Shown: positions 9,099 through 17,801, numbered from the stretch's first letter. The stretch: 37,023 bases of DNA from Clostridiales bacterium (GCA_013619125.1 JABXKS010000090.1:1-37023); one strand, 5' to 3'. Notes: a model not told the origin generated them from the sequence alone. Numbers and translations are program-made.

Positions 9099-9146
9099 GA
9101 CCTGGATGGTCAGCATCATTGTATCACCACAGACCAGCCTGGTCAA
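9099..9146 (-). promoter_or_regulatory. Promoter with two TetR operator palindromes
   Basis: On the minus strand TTGACC (9146-9141) and TATA-like TACAAT (9123-9118) are exactly 17 bases apart. A perfect palindrome, GACCAG-C-CTGGTC (9132-9144), overlaps the -35. A second, GACC-N5-GGTC (9099-9111), lies just after the -10 at the expected transcription start. The two centres are 33 bases apart, about three helical turns. This is the expected layout for an autoregulated TetR operon. Confidence 0.82.
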
Positions 9147-9202
9147 TGGAACGTTTTGAATTTTCAGAAAACATTAAATTCCATCTTCCCCTTTCTGATG
9201 TT

Positions 9203-10024
9203 CTATCGAATAAAGGTCCCTTCCTCCAATTCATGATACGCCTCTTCCAACTCTTTTTGGGTATTCATCACGATCGGACCTTGCCATGCCACCGGCTCTT
9301 CCAACGGCGCTCCCGTTATAATCAGAAAGCGCCCACCTTGTTGCGATTCAATACGAATCTCTTCACCCTTCGTCAATAGCACCCCTCTCCCTTCAATGAA
9401 TTCCCCCTCAATTAACAAGTCGCCTTCAATTTTCAAAACAAAACATTGTTTTGTTTTTTCGATTTCCCACGAAAAGACATGACCGGGAAAAATCGTCACA
9501 TCAAAATAAGTCGGTTCCACATAAGTTCCTTGTACAGGCCCTTTAGCACCCCTGTATGCACCGCAGATTACCTTGACATGAACATGCTCATCTTCATAAA
9601 TTGCCAAATCCTTTTCAGTGATCTCGCGATACGCAGGCTCTGCGAATTTATGGACTTTCGGCAAATTCAACCACAATTGACAGCCCAAAATTCGCGGCGT
9701 TTTTTGCGGCATCTCTTGATGCAAAATCCCTCTTCCCGCCGTCATCCATTGACATCCCAGCGGTTCAATCACACCACTATTTCCAAGGCTGTCTCCATGA
9801 TTGATTCGGCCATGGATCAAATAAGTAATGGTCTCAATTCCGCGATGGGGATGCCACGGAAAACCGCGGCGATAATCTTCTGGATTATTTGAATCGAAAT
9901 AGTCCAGAAGCAAGAATGGATCCAGCCGTTCAACATCATAAAAGCCAAAGACCCGAATCAGTTTCACACCAGCTCCCTCTTTCGCCAATCTTCCCATATA
10001 GTGTTTTTTGATTTTTCGCATCAT
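9203..10024 (-). CDS. Pirin family protein
   Basis: Bicupin protein of the pirin family; some members have quercetin dioxygenase activity and others act as redox or regulatory proteins. The four metal ligands of pirin are in place: HPH at residues 58-60, then His102 and Glu104 in LHQEMP. The conserved block GRGILHQEMP and the preceding GDSLGNSGVI region are intact. At 273 aa the length is normal. Two consecutive ATGs start the frame; GGAG lies 4 bases before the first and 7 before the second (10021). It is a single gene upstream of the TetR promoter region, and its substrate is unknown. Confidence 0.92.
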   Translation of the reverse strand: MMRKIKKHYMGRLAKEGAGVKLIRVFGFYDVERLDPFLLLDYFDSNNPEDYRRGFPWHPHRGIETITYLIHGRINHGDSLGNSGVIEPLGCQWMTAGRGILHQEMPQKTPRILGCQLWLNLPKVHKFAEPAYREITEKDLAIYEDEHVHVKVICGAYRGAKGPVQGTYVEPTYFDVTIFPGHVFSWEIEKTKQCFVLKIEGDLLIEGEFIEGRGVLLTKGEEIRIESQQGGRFLIITGAPLEEPVAWQGPIVMNTQKELEEAYHELEEGTFIR

Positions 10025-10054
10025 CTTACTCCTTCGCGTATTTTTTTCAATATA

Positions 10055-10086
10055 AAAGACAGTAGCTCTACAAAGCTACTGTCTTT
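10055..10086 (-). terminator. Terminator of the flavodiiron gene
   Basis: A perfect 13-base-pair hairpin, AAAGACAGTAGCT (10055-10067) with AGCTACTGTCTTT (10074-10086), around a 6-base loop. It continues into TTTTATATT on the minus strand, just past the FprA stop codon. Confidence 0.85.
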
Positions 10087-10101
10087 ATACCCAATTTATC
10101 C

Positions 10102-11295
10102 CTATGAAGTTTTACTCCATTCTGCCAATTGTCGACCAAATTTCCTACAAGTTTCACGAGCTTCTTCGTCAGGATTCCATAAAACGCCCAACGTTTCATC
10201 CCAAACCTCAAATCCCGCTTCTTTCAATTCTTTTTGGATTTGTTTTGGAGACTCGCCACTCCAGCCATAACTTCCAAAAGCGGCTGCTTTTTTATTTTTA
10301 AATTGTAAGCCTTTGATAATTTCGAGGTCGGCAGCCAAACCCGACAAAATCCCCTTGTTGATAGTCGAGGATCCGGCCACAATCATCTTCGATTTAAACA
10401 CTTCTGTAATCACATCATTTTTATCCGATGTCGCAACATTGAACAGCTTGATCTCCACCGTCGCATCCACAGCCTTGATTCCTGCAGCAATCTCTTCCGC
10501 CATCCTTCTGGTTGCATCCCACATCGTATCGTATAAAACTGTTATTTGATTCTCTTGGTACTGACCAGCCCATTCTAAGTACTTTTCAACAATTTGCGTA
10601 GGATTATCTCGCCACATAATACCATGTGATGGACAAATCATTTCCACAGGTACCTTCAATCCCAACACTTCATGAATCTTTCTTGTAACCAGAGAACTGA
10701 AAGGGGTTAAAATATTGGCATAGTATTTTGTTGCCTCTTGATACAATTCCGCTTGATCCACGAGATCGTTATACATCTTTTCAGAGGCAAAATGCTGTCC
10801 AAAAGCATCATTGCTGAAGAGGATCGCATCTTTCGTATAGTAGGTAAACATGCTATCCGGCCAATGCAACAATGGCGCTTCAATGAATACCAATTGTCCT
10901 TTCCCCAGATCCAACGTGTCCCCTGTTTTTACCGTTACGAAGTTCCAGTCTTCATGATATTGCCCCTTTAGGGATTTCACCGCATTTTTTGTGCAATAAA
11001 TTGGGACATTAGGAATTGCCTTCATCAACTCAGGCAAGGCACCACTGTGATCGATTTCACCATGATTCGCAATCACATAATCGATACGATTTAAATCGAT
11101 GGTTTTCTTTAATTCTTCAACATACTCTTTTGAAAAGGGACGCCAAACCGTATCAATTAGAGCAACTTTTTCATCTTGAATCAAATATGAATTGTATGAA
11201 GAGCCACGATGTGTAGAATACTCGTCCCCATGAAATTTCCTCAATTCCCAATCAATTTTACCAACCCACTGAATACGTTCATTAATTTGAAACAT
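10102..11295 (-). CDS. Flavodiiron protein (FprA family, O2/NO reductase)
   Basis: Cytoplasmic flavodiiron protein (397 aa) that reduces O2 to water, or NO, in anaerobes. The N-terminal metallo-beta-lactamase-like domain carries the diiron ligand motif H-x-E-x-D (ANHGEIDHSG), a further His in LLHWPDSMF, an Asp in LFSNDAFGQH and a His in CPSHGIMW. The C-terminal flavodoxin domain begins about residue 250 (ITVLYDTMWDATRRM) and contains the FMN-binding segment AAFGSYGWSGE. There is no rubredoxin extension, so an external donor is needed. AGAGGTG lies 5 bases before the ATG at 11295; a longer frame to 11346 lacks a ribosome site and similarity. It fits an oxygen-defence role. Confidence 0.94.
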   Translation of the reverse strand: MFQINERIQWVGKIDWELRKFHGDEYSTHRGSSYNSYLIQDEKVALIDTVWRPFSKEYVEELKKTIDLNRIDYVIANHGEIDHSGALPELMKAIPNVPIYCTKNAVKSLKGQYHEDWNFVTVKTGDTLDLGKGQLVFIEAPLLHWPDSMFTYYTKDAILFSNDAFGQHFASEKMYNDLVDQAELYQEATKYYANILTPFSSLVTRKIHEVLGLKVPVEMICPSHGIMWRDNPTQIVEKYLEWAGQYQENQITVLYDTMWDATRRMAEEIAAGIKAVDATVEIKLFNVATSDKNDVITEVFKSKMIVAGSSTINKGILSGLAADLEIIKGLQFKNKKAAAFGSYGWSGESPKQIQKELKEAGFEVWDETLGVLWNPDEEARETCRKFGRQLAEWSKTS

Positions 11296-11349
11296 CTTGC
11301 ACCTCTTTCCTGATTTTTGGAATAACACATTATTTTCTATATGCACATG

Positions 11350-11705
11350 ATAACCATATCCGATAGTAAACTCTTACTCTTGCCAAACGATAACGCATAG
11401 ATTGTACGGCCATCTTCAGCAAATGGAAATTATCGGTAACTTCAATCATTTGATGCAATAAATCACCTTCGTGGTCATATTCTCCTTCGAGCTCCTCAAT
11501 CAAAGAAGGGCAATTCCAGAGCTACCTGACACTGCGGGCACCCCACAACAATAATCCGCATCATGTTTCATATATACCCGAACAAGACTCGATGTTCATC
11601 CACACTTTTTCCAATTGACAGTTTCTTTTTCATATTCATTTTTATTCTTCCTTCGATTGTAGCTCCATCATATTGGGTTTCTGATGTTTGAACAGTGATC
11701 TCCAT
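11350..11705 (-). pseudogene. Probable decayed small gene (frameshifted remnant)
   Basis: The 452 bases between the FprA start and the HAD gene hold no intact gene. On the minus strand they read as coding pieces in different frames. An ATG at 11705 opens a 45-codon piece that ends at TGA (11568-11570) and contains MKKKLSIGKSVDEHRVLFGY. Further on is a short piece with a C-x-x-C pair (VGCPQCQVALELP), and then, in another frame, about 50 codons containing IEELEGEYDHEGDLLHQMIE and FHLLKMAVQSMRYRLARV. The last piece looks like real helical protein. I do not recognise the parent family. One or two frameshifts would join the pieces, so I infer a broken gene. Confidence 0.38.
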
Positions 11706-11715
11706 CACACTTCAT

Positions 11716-11742
11716 CAAAAAAAGAACGACTCAACGAGTCGT
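11716..11742 (-). terminator. Terminator of the HAD phosphatase gene
   Basis: ACGACTC (11726-11732) pairs with GAGTCGT (11736-11742) across a 3-base loop. On the minus strand it is followed by TCTTTTTTT. It lies 5 bases past the HAD stop codon. Confidence 0.85.
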
Positions 11743-11747
11743 CCTGA

Positions 11748-12431
11748 TTAAAGCAAGTTTTTCAATTCTCGAATATCTCGAATTTCATAGCGTGGGTGAA
11801 TACCCGCTTTTCCTGCACTTCCCGATCGGTTTACCCAGCAGGTGTCAATGCCAAAATTCACTCCACCGGCAATATCTGCACGAAGGGAATCTCCAATCAT
11901 AATCACACTCTCTTTATTGGCATGTCCGATTGCACGCATCGCATATTCAAAAATTCCGGGATCGGGCTTTGCAATCGAAATCTCATCCGATATAACCATC
12001 TTTTCAACAAATGGTTCCAACACCGAACCAGCCATGCGGCTATACTGGGTTTCTTTCATGCCATTGGTGACAATCACAACACGATATTTATCTGATAAGT
12101 ATCGGCAGATCTCTTCCGCGCCTTGCATTAAATCTTTTCCTTGTCCAATCCCGGCTAAATATGCCCGACTAAATTCATGGACGGGAAAATCCAATTGAAA
12201 CTCCTCAAACAAGGTTTCAAAGCGTTTGATGCGAAGCTCCGCTTTCTTAATCGTTCCCTGTTCCAACCGTTCCCACAACGCCTCATTGATTGCATGGTAT
12301 CGCTCATAGAGCAAATCAAGATCCTCTTCTTTCCCGAATTGCTTCATTACAGAAGTAAAGGCTTTCTCTTCCGAGCGATCAAAATCCCATATTGTTCCAT
12401 CCGCATCAAGAAACACAACCTCATATTTCAT
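11748..12431 (-). CDS. HAD hydrolase, YjjG-like nucleotidase
   Basis: Haloacid-dehalogenase superfamily phosphatase of 227 aa. HAD motif I is FLDADGT (Asp9 nucleophile and Asp11). Motif II is VTNGM, motif III the Lys of AKPDPGIF, and motif IV MIGDSLRADIAGG. An alpha-helical cap lies at about residues 18-90. The length, the cap and the motif IV context resemble YjjG/YfnB nucleotidases, which hydrolyse non-canonical pyrimidine nucleoside monophosphates. The exact substrate is inferred only from that resemblance. It is a single gene with a good promoter (12452-12480), a GGGGG ribosome site and a strong terminator. Confidence 0.9.
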   Translation of the reverse strand: MKYEVVFLDADGTIWDFDRSEEKAFTSVMKQFGKEEDLDLLYERYHAINEALWERLEQGTIKKAELRIKRFETLFEEFQLDFPVHEFSRAYLAGIGQGKDLMQGAEEICRYLSDKYRVVIVTNGMKETQYSRMAGSVLEPFVEKMVISDEISIAKPDPGIFEYAMRAIGHANKESVIMIGDSLRADIAGGVNFGIDTCWVNRSGSAGKAGIHPRYEIRDIRELKNLL

Positions 12432-12451
12432 TTGCGCACCCCCTTGATTTG

Positions 12452-12480
12452 ATCATAACGCGAACATAATTTTTGATCAA
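12452..12480 (-). promoter_or_regulatory. Probable promoter of the HAD phosphatase gene
   Basis: On the minus strand TTGATC (12480-12475) and TATGAT (12457-12452) have 17-base spacing. The -10 ends 20 bases upstream of the HAD start codon, so the leader would be very short. Confidence 0.55.
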
Positions 12481-12481
12481 G

Positions 12482-12838
12482 TCAATTCGAAGTGTTTTCA
12501 AAACTACACCGACTAACGATCTCATATTGAGTTACAAACAAGTAATCATTCTGAGCCTCTAGGCCCTTATATACGATATGTAAATCATGAAGAATAATGA
12601 TCGGCAAAAAACTATTTTTCAATTCAAAAGCAACTTGTTCTTCCCCATATATGCCGTAGGATAATAATTTTATATCGCGATCGACCTGTTTTTGAACAGA
12701 CGTCGGACAGGTCAGTCGAAACGATTTCAATGCATCTAACTGCTTCTTCGCATCACTTGTTTCCTTTAAAAATATCGGTCCCTGAATATTATCCGGTTTC
12801 TCCGCGATTTTTCATTTAACAAAGTCCATAAATGGCAT
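12482..12838 (-). pseudogene. Broken NERD-domain (nuclease-related) gene
   Basis: The frame begins at an ATG (12838) with GGAGG 6-7 bases upstream and reads MPFMDFVK, then an in-frame TGA at codon 9. It reopens as KIAEKPDNIQGPIFLKETSD and continues to 12482. The downstream part is recognisably the N-terminal half of a NERD-domain protein: DRDIKLLSYGIYGEEQVAFE, then FLPIIILHDLHIVYKGLEAQ and NDYLFVTQYEI. The family continues from here with a conserved nuclease-like IECKN segment, but this copy instead ends in an unrelated tail, VSRCSFENTSN. It therefore has both a nonsense codon (possibly TGG to TGA) and a lost C-terminal half. The stretch without the stop is 82 codons from an internal Met. Confidence 0.7.
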
Positions 12839-12920
12839 GATTATCCTCCAAATGAAATATATTTAATTATATTATAAACTTAATATATAAATAGTTCAAA
12901 GTTGAATGAATGGGCATAAA

Positions 12921-12949
12921 AAAACTGCCTCACATTCTGAAGCAGTTTT
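12921..12949 (-). terminator. Terminator at the end of the peptide operon
   Basis: AAAACTGC (12921-12928) pairs with GCAGTTTT (12942-12949). The 13-base loop holds an inner TCA/TGA pairing, and a T-run follows on the minus strand (12924-12918). It lies 38 bases beyond the isoaspartyl dipeptidase stop. Confidence 0.75.
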
Positions 12950-12987
12950 CTAGAGTTCCTATTATTTATATTTAAAGCTAAGTGCGC

Positions 12988-14136
12988 CTATGATTTCTCA
13001 TATGTGCCCTTCACAATCAACTCTTTATTTTTCATCATCATTCTCCCGCGAGCAAAAACAGTATCGACATCATACTCCTTGTCCAACAAAACAAGATCAG
13101 CGTCAGAACCCACTTGCAAAGTTCCCTTTTGAGGATAAACGCCAAGTACCTTTGCTACATTGGAGGTGACAAATCGAACTGCTTTTTCAACGGAAAAATC
13201 ATTTTCACAAATCAACGTTTTGATTTGATAGGGCATCGTATCAACCGACATTGAAGAAATACGAATCAAATTTCCCTGATCGTCATAGCTTGATGTGCTA
13301 CCGTTCCCATCAGAACTAAACGTAATTTTTTCAAAGGGAAAATCAGCCTCCAATTTAGAAACAATGGTTGCAGGGGAAGAAACTGGATTCTTTGTTGCAC
13401 TGAGATCTATAAAGCCGCCACTTCTTGCATAATCAAGCCCAGCGGCTAATAGCTGTGGATTTCGATTAATATGCGTAGGAACGAAATGCTTCATGGGAAT
13501 ATCGGTTTCTTCGACAATGCGTCGAATCGGCTCTAGCCCTTCTTTTCCGTCCCCCAAATGCAAGGTAACAATACCAGCGTTCCCTCCAATCAACCCACCC
13601 ACTCTTGCTTCTGTGGCTAGTCGAGAAAGCTCCTGATTGGTGATTCGGGAATCTCGATGATCGGAAATTGCAATTTTCACACCGATAATTTCATGGATCA
13701 TAGAAATATCTTTTTTAACACTTCCGGTTATTGTTGGAGAAGGAAACTCGTATGCACCCGTCAGCATATACGCTGTAATTCCCTCCTCATTTAACGCTTT
13801 CGTTTTAGCAAGAAGGGATTCTACATTCCGGGTAACCGAGTCGGTTCCAAGCAATCCAACTACCGTTGTAATCCCGTTTTTCACAAGGTCAGAAAACATA
13901 ACCTCAGGAACACGGGTATGCATGCCGCCTTCGCCACCTCCGCCGGTGATGTGAACATGCTGATCGATATATCCAGGTACGGCGATCAGGTTGCTTCCAT
14001 CAATGGTTTCAAGATCATCCAACTCAATCGAGATATTCTTATCGATTTTCATAATCTTATCAAAACAAATAAGAATATCCTTTATGCCTTCATCTTCAGG
14101 CGTAAATAAATGAACATTTTTTATGAGCTTCATCAT
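12988..14136 (-). CDS. iadA: Isoaspartyl dipeptidase (beta-aspartyl peptidase)
   Basis: Amidohydrolase-superfamily zinc enzyme that cleaves beta-aspartyl (isoaspartyl) dipeptides. The metal site is visible as H-x-H in DQHVHITGGGGEGG (about residues 59-61), a Lys in GVKIAISDH for the bridging carboxylate, a His in TLHLGDG, a His in FVPTHINRN and an Asp in TFSSDGNGS. The GGGGEGG loop is characteristic of IadA rather than of dihydroorotase or D-aminoacylase. At 382 aa it has the normal length. AAAGGAG lies 6 bases before the first of two ATGs. It is the last gene of the Opp transporter operon, so its substrate is probably imported by that transporter. Confidence 0.93.
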   Translation of the reverse strand: MMKLIKNVHLFTPEDEGIKDILICFDKIMKIDKNISIELDDLETIDGSNLIAVPGYIDQHVHITGGGGEGGMHTRVPEVMFSDLVKNGITTVVGLLGTDSVTRNVESLLAKTKALNEEGITAYMLTGAYEFPSPTITGSVKKDISMIHEIIGVKIAISDHRDSRITNQELSRLATEARVGGLIGGNAGIVTLHLGDGKEGLEPIRRIVEETDIPMKHFVPTHINRNPQLLAAGLDYARSGGFIDLSATKNPVSSPATIVSKLEADFPFEKITFSSDGNGSTSSYDDQGNLIRISSMSVDTMPYQIKTLICENDFSVEKAVRFVTSNVAKVLGVYPQKGTLQVGSDADLVLLDKEYDVDTVFARGRMMMKNKELIVKGTYEKS

Positions 14137-14200
14137 AATAATCTCCTTTATTCCTTTTCATCCAAGTTATCACTTGTTAAAAAGCACCCAACAATTACAA

Positions 14201-14929
14201 TTAGTCATTGTTTACAAGATACTCCTCATTTTCCATGAAAGTGATCAGTTCGCACATTTTTTCCTCAAGCATATCGAAAATTTTCTCACCTTTTTCTCTG
14301 CTCGCTTCCGTCGGATCTCCTGTAATTGCATGCTTCAAATCAACCAATCCCGAATTTGGAAAGTAGACACGATATTTTGACTTGTGATTGTTCGTGAATA
14401 GCGTGCTCATATCAACTAAATCTTCGTTATAGTACATCATGGCTGACGACTCATCTTCTCCAGCGTGACCTCGTGTTTTTGTAATCGTCAGTATATCATC
14501 CAGATAATCCATCCACCAATTCACAACGACTGCTGCTGCTCCAATGCGAGAAAGCTTTTCTGCCGCTAGCCGCAAGGCCACAACATTTCCTCCGTGCCCG
14601 TTCATCAGAATGATTTTTTTAACACCTTGATCATAAAAACTTTTGCCCACATAAAAAACATATTCTGCCATTACTTCTGATGGAATGGTTATTGTCCCCG
14701 GATAGACCGACAACGAATCACTTTGGCCATACGAAATTCCAGGTGCAATCCAAGCACGATCCCCCATCCGTTTCTCAATGCGATCACAAATCAATCCAGG
14801 TGCAAAGATGTCTGTTCCTAGAGGAAGATGCTGCCCATGTGCCTCCAAAGAGCCAACTGGAATCACAACGATATCAATGTTTTTTCTTTCATCCTCAAAC
14901 TTCTTTGATGTAATATCACTTAATCTCAT
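14201..14929 (-). CDS. Creatininase family amidohydrolase
   Basis: Metal-dependent hydrolase of the creatininase family (242 aa). The metal-binding blocks are GSLEAHGQHLPLGTDI (Glu, His and Asp, about residues 27-42) and LMNGHGGN (about 109-116). The Glu in the GHAGEDESSAM region (about residue 160) matches the third block. Family members hydrolyse cyclic amides and related C-N bonds (creatinine, formamidopyrimidines) or cleave peptides (MftE), so the name does not fix the substrate. It starts 3 bases after oppF and ends 64 bases before iadA. Cleavage of a cyclic or modified peptide before IadA acts is a reasonable inference. Confidence 0.9.
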   Translation of the reverse strand: MRLSDITSKKFEDERKNIDIVVIPVGSLEAHGQHLPLGTDIFAPGLICDRIEKRMGDRAWIAPGISYGQSDSLSVYPGTITIPSEVMAEYVFYVGKSFYDQGVKKIILMNGHGGNVVALRLAAEKLSRIGAAAVVVNWWMDYLDDILTITKTRGHAGEDESSAMMYYNEDLVDMSTLFTNNHKSKYRVYFPNSGLVDLKHAITGDPTEASREKGEKIFDMLEEKMCELITFMENEEYLVNND

Positions 14930-14932
14930 GAC

Positions 14933-15934
14933 TTATTCTCCTTTTCTTTCTTCTTGTCCCAATGGGAAATGGCAAGCAACGAAGCGTCCCGTTTCGATTT
15001 CTTGATATACAGGATCCTCTGTTTTACAGATCTCTTGACACCATTTACAACGCTTATGAAATTTGCAGCCTGAAGGCAAATTGATCGGACTAGGAATTTC
15101 ACCTTCGATAATTTGCTCACGCTTTCGATCCGTCGGATCCAATGATGGTGCCGCTTTGGTTAAGGCATAGGAATACGGATGATAGGGCTTGTTAAAAATC
15201 TTTTCTGTCTCTCCCAATTCCACTACAGAACCCAAATACATAACGGCTACTCGATCCGTCACATATCGAACGACTCCCAAGTCATGGGAAATAAAAATAA
15301 CCGTTAACCCCAACTTCTTTTGCAAGTCATCAAGCAAGTTAATGATCTGCGCTTGAATCGAAACGTCCAATGCGGATACAGGTTCATCTGCGATAATCAA
15401 CTCTGGTTCCAACGCAAGTGCTCGAGCAATACCAATTCGTTGTCTCTGTCCTCCTGAAAACTCACCCGGGAAACGATCTGCAATTTCCATTGACAACCCG
15501 CTCATTTCAAGCAACTCTTTTATTCGATTTGGGATCTCTTGTTTTTCAACCATTTGATGAACGGTCAAGATTTCAGACAGCACTTCGTAAACAGTCATTC
15601 GAGGGTTTAGAGACGAATAAGGATCTTGAAAGATCATCTGCATCATCGGACGAATATTTCGTAATTTACGTCCCTTCATCTTTGTGATATCAACCCCATT
15701 GATGAATACTTGACCGTCTGTCGGTTCGTACAACCGGATAATATTTCTTGCCAGCGTACTTTTCCCGCATCCAGACTCTCCAACAACGCCCAGGTTTTCC
15801 CCCTTAAAGACCGCTAGAGAAACACCATTGACCGCTTTTACATATTTTCTTTTCTTTTGCATAATCTTATCAGCAATTCCATATTTCAATGGAAACCATT
15901 TCACTAAGTTCTTAACCTCAACTATTTTCTCCAT
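14933..15934 (-). CDS. oppF: Oligopeptide ABC transporter ATPase, OppF type
   Basis: Cytoplasmic ATPase of a peptide importer (333 aa). Walker A is GESGCGKST, the signature FSGGQRQRIGIARAL, Walker B LIIADEPVSALD and the H-loop FISHDLG. The C-terminal oligopeptide domain carries Cys residues in SGCKFHKRCKWCQEICK, the likely [4Fe-4S] cysteine set of the Opp/Dpp ATPases. A GTG sits directly before the ATG at 15934; AAGGAGG is 5 bases from the ATG. It overlaps the end of oppD by 17 bases, which implies coupling. Confidence 0.94.
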   Translation of the reverse strand: MEKIVEVKNLVKWFPLKYGIADKIMQKKRKYVKAVNGVSLAVFKGENLGVVGESGCGKSTLARNIIRLYEPTDGQVFINGVDITKMKGRKLRNIRPMMQMIFQDPYSSLNPRMTVYEVLSEILTVHQMVEKQEIPNRIKELLEMSGLSMEIADRFPGEFSGGQRQRIGIARALALEPELIIADEPVSALDVSIQAQIINLLDDLQKKLGLTVIFISHDLGVVRYVTDRVAVMYLGSVVELGETEKIFNKPYHPYSYALTKAAPSLDPTDRKREQIIEGEIPSPINLPSGCKFHKRCKWCQEICKTEDPVYQEIETGRFVACHFPLGQEERKGE

Positions 15935-16946
15935 CACAACCTCCTTGCTTCGTATCAGGTGTGAATGTCCCTTTAAATCCGACTGTTTTGTTCAGAAAAT
16001 GACAACGCACTTGATGCGTAGGTGTCAGATCTGTCAGTTCCGGACGACTCGTCCTACAAAGTTCTTCGGCGAAATTACAACGGGGATGAAAAGGACAGCC
16101 CATCGGTAAATCCGCTAGATTTGGCGGAGCGCCATGGATGGGCTCTAGCCGTTCATTTGCACCCTTTTGGTTTGGTAGAGATTGAATCAACGCATTGGTA
16201 TAAGGATGTCGCGGTGTTGAAAACAAGGTAAAGGTATCCGTCATTTCCACAATCATACCTGCATACATCACAGCGACTCGATCGCACATTTGCGCGACAA
16301 CTGCCAAATCATGTGTAATCAAGAGAATGCTCATTCCCAATTCTTCTTTCAATTGATTTAATAATTGCATGATCTGATCCTGAATCGTAACGTCAAGTGC
16401 CGTTGTCGGTTCATCGGCAATCAGCAAATTCGGCTCCGAAGCCAGTGCAATTGCAATCATCGCCCGCTGTCTCATACCCCCACTGAATTGATGCGTGTAT
16501 TCTTCCATTCTTGTTTCTGGCGAAGGAATCCCAACAAGTTTCAACAGCTCGATTGATTTTTTCCTCTTCTCTTCTTTCGTCATATCTGTTCGATCAAACG
16601 CCTCGAAGATTTGCTTTCTTATTTTCAACACTGGGTTCAAAGAAGTCATTGGCTCTTGAAATATAATACTGATTTCATGGCCTCGAATTTTTCTCAATTG
16701 ATCTTTTGACATCTTCACGACATCTTGCTTTTTATACAGAATTTCGCCGCCCACTACTTTCCCTGGTTTCTTAACCAAGCCTAAAATAGACCGACAGGTT
16801 TGACTCTTGCCTGATCCAGATTCCCCAACCAAACCAAAAGTTTCTTTTTCGTAAATGGTAAAACTAACTCCATCGACCGCCTTAACCACTTCATTTTTCA
16901 TAATAAAATGTGTCTGCAAGTCTTTTACTTCCAGTAATTTATTCAT
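15918..16946 (-). CDS. oppD: Oligopeptide ABC transporter ATPase, OppD type
   Basis: Partner ATPase of the peptide importer (342 aa). Walker A is GESGSGKSQT, with Gln in place of the usual second Thr/Ser, which is common in OppD proteins. The signature is FSGGMRQRAMIAIAL, Walker B LLIADEPTTALD and the H-loop LITHDLA. The C-terminal PMGCPFHPRCNFAEELC block is the oligopeptide-transporter extension. GGGGG lies 9-10 bases before the ATG. It is followed with overlap by oppF and preceded by oppC. Confidence 0.94.
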   Translation of the reverse strand: MNKLLEVKDLQTHFIMKNEVVKAVDGVSFTIYEKETFGLVGESGSGKSQTCRSILGLVKKPGKVVGGEILYKKQDVVKMSKDQLRKIRGHEISIIFQEPMTSLNPVLKIRKQIFEAFDRTDMTKEEKRKKSIELLKLVGIPSPETRMEEYTHQFSGGMRQRAMIAIALASEPNLLIADEPTTALDVTIQDQIMQLLNQLKEELGMSILLITHDLAVVAQMCDRVAVMYAGMIVEMTDTFTLFSTPRHPYTNALIQSLPNQKGANERLEPIHGAPPNLADLPMGCPFHPRCNFAEELCRTSRPELTDLTPTHQVRCHFLNKTVGFKGTFTPDTKQGGCDGENS

Positions 16947-16958
16947 ATGCGCAACCCC

Positions 16959-17801
16959 CTATTTTCCCTTCGTCCTTAGAAAATCAGTCAACCCATCACC
17001 CAGAAGGCTGAATCCAATTCCTGTGATTGCCATAAATAATCCAGGGAAAAATGTAATCCACCATGCATTCATGATATAGGCTCTACCTTCATTCAAGATC
17101 GCACCCCACTCAGGTGTCGGCGGCTGAACCCCCAATCCCAAGAAACTCATGCTGGCTCCAGTCAACATACACAAAACCACATCGGAAGCTGCGAAAACGA
17201 CTGCTGAGCTTACAACGTTCGGTAGCATATGTCGCAACAAGATACGCTTATCGGAAAATCCTGTGACGCGAGCCGCCTCAATAAATTCCGCATTTTTCAA
17301 TACCAATACTTCCCCTCGCACCAATTTCGCATAGGCCATCCAACCAACAAGCCAAATCGCGATATAAATATTTCGCATCCCCTGGCCCAAAATTGTCATA
17401 ATCACAATGACCAGTATGGTGAACGGAAAGGTCATTAAAATATCAATGATTCGCATCAAGATGTTATCGACTACGCCACCATAATATCCAGCAATCAACC
17501 CCATCATACTTCCGAAAATCAATGGAACAATGGTTGCAAAAACACCAATTTGCAAGTCAATTCTAGCCGCCCAAATGACTCGTGAAAACACATCTCGGCC
17601 AAAGTTGTCTGTTCCAAAAAAATGTTCTGCACTTGGCGCAACTAAAATCGCTTTTGAATTCACTTCAATTGGATCGTAAGGTGCGATAAATTGAGGAAAG
17701 AAAGAGATCAAAATTGCTGTTACTACAATTATGATTCCCACAATAAATGCAGGCTTTGTTGCCCAAATAGGGATTTCTCTTTTTTTTGCATGTCTCATCA
17801 T
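16959..17801 (-). CDS. oppC: Oligopeptide ABC transporter permease, OppC type
   Basis: Inner-membrane subunit (280 aa) with about six membrane segments. The N-terminal OppC_N domain shows FGTDNFGRDVFSRVIWAARI (about residues 65-85 of this frame). The permease signature (EAA-like loop) is EAARVTGFSDKRILLRHMLP. The ATG at 17801 has GGAGGGG 6 bases upstream. An in-frame ATG at 17825 overlaps the stop of oppB by one base and could also be used. Confidence 0.93.
   Translation of the reverse strand: MMRHAKKREIPIWATKPAFIVGIIIVVTAILISFFPQFIAPYDPIEVNSKAILVAPSAEHFFGTDNFGRDVFSRVIWAARIDLQIGVFATIVPLIFGSMMGLIAGYYGGVVDNILMRIIDILMTFPFTILVIVIMTILGQGMRNIYIAIWLVGWMAYAKLVRGEVLVLKNAEFIEAARVTGFSDKRILLRHMLPNVVSSAVVFAASDVVLCMLTGASMSFLGLGVQPPTPEWGAILNEGRAYIMNAWWITFFPGLFMAITGIGFSLLGDGLTDFLRTKGK

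Noticed and set aside
12812-12814. TGA in the NERD frame as a selenocysteine codon
   Set aside because: No stem-loop of the bacterial SECIS type is apparent just downstream, NERD proteins are not selenoproteins, and the gene is truncated anyway.
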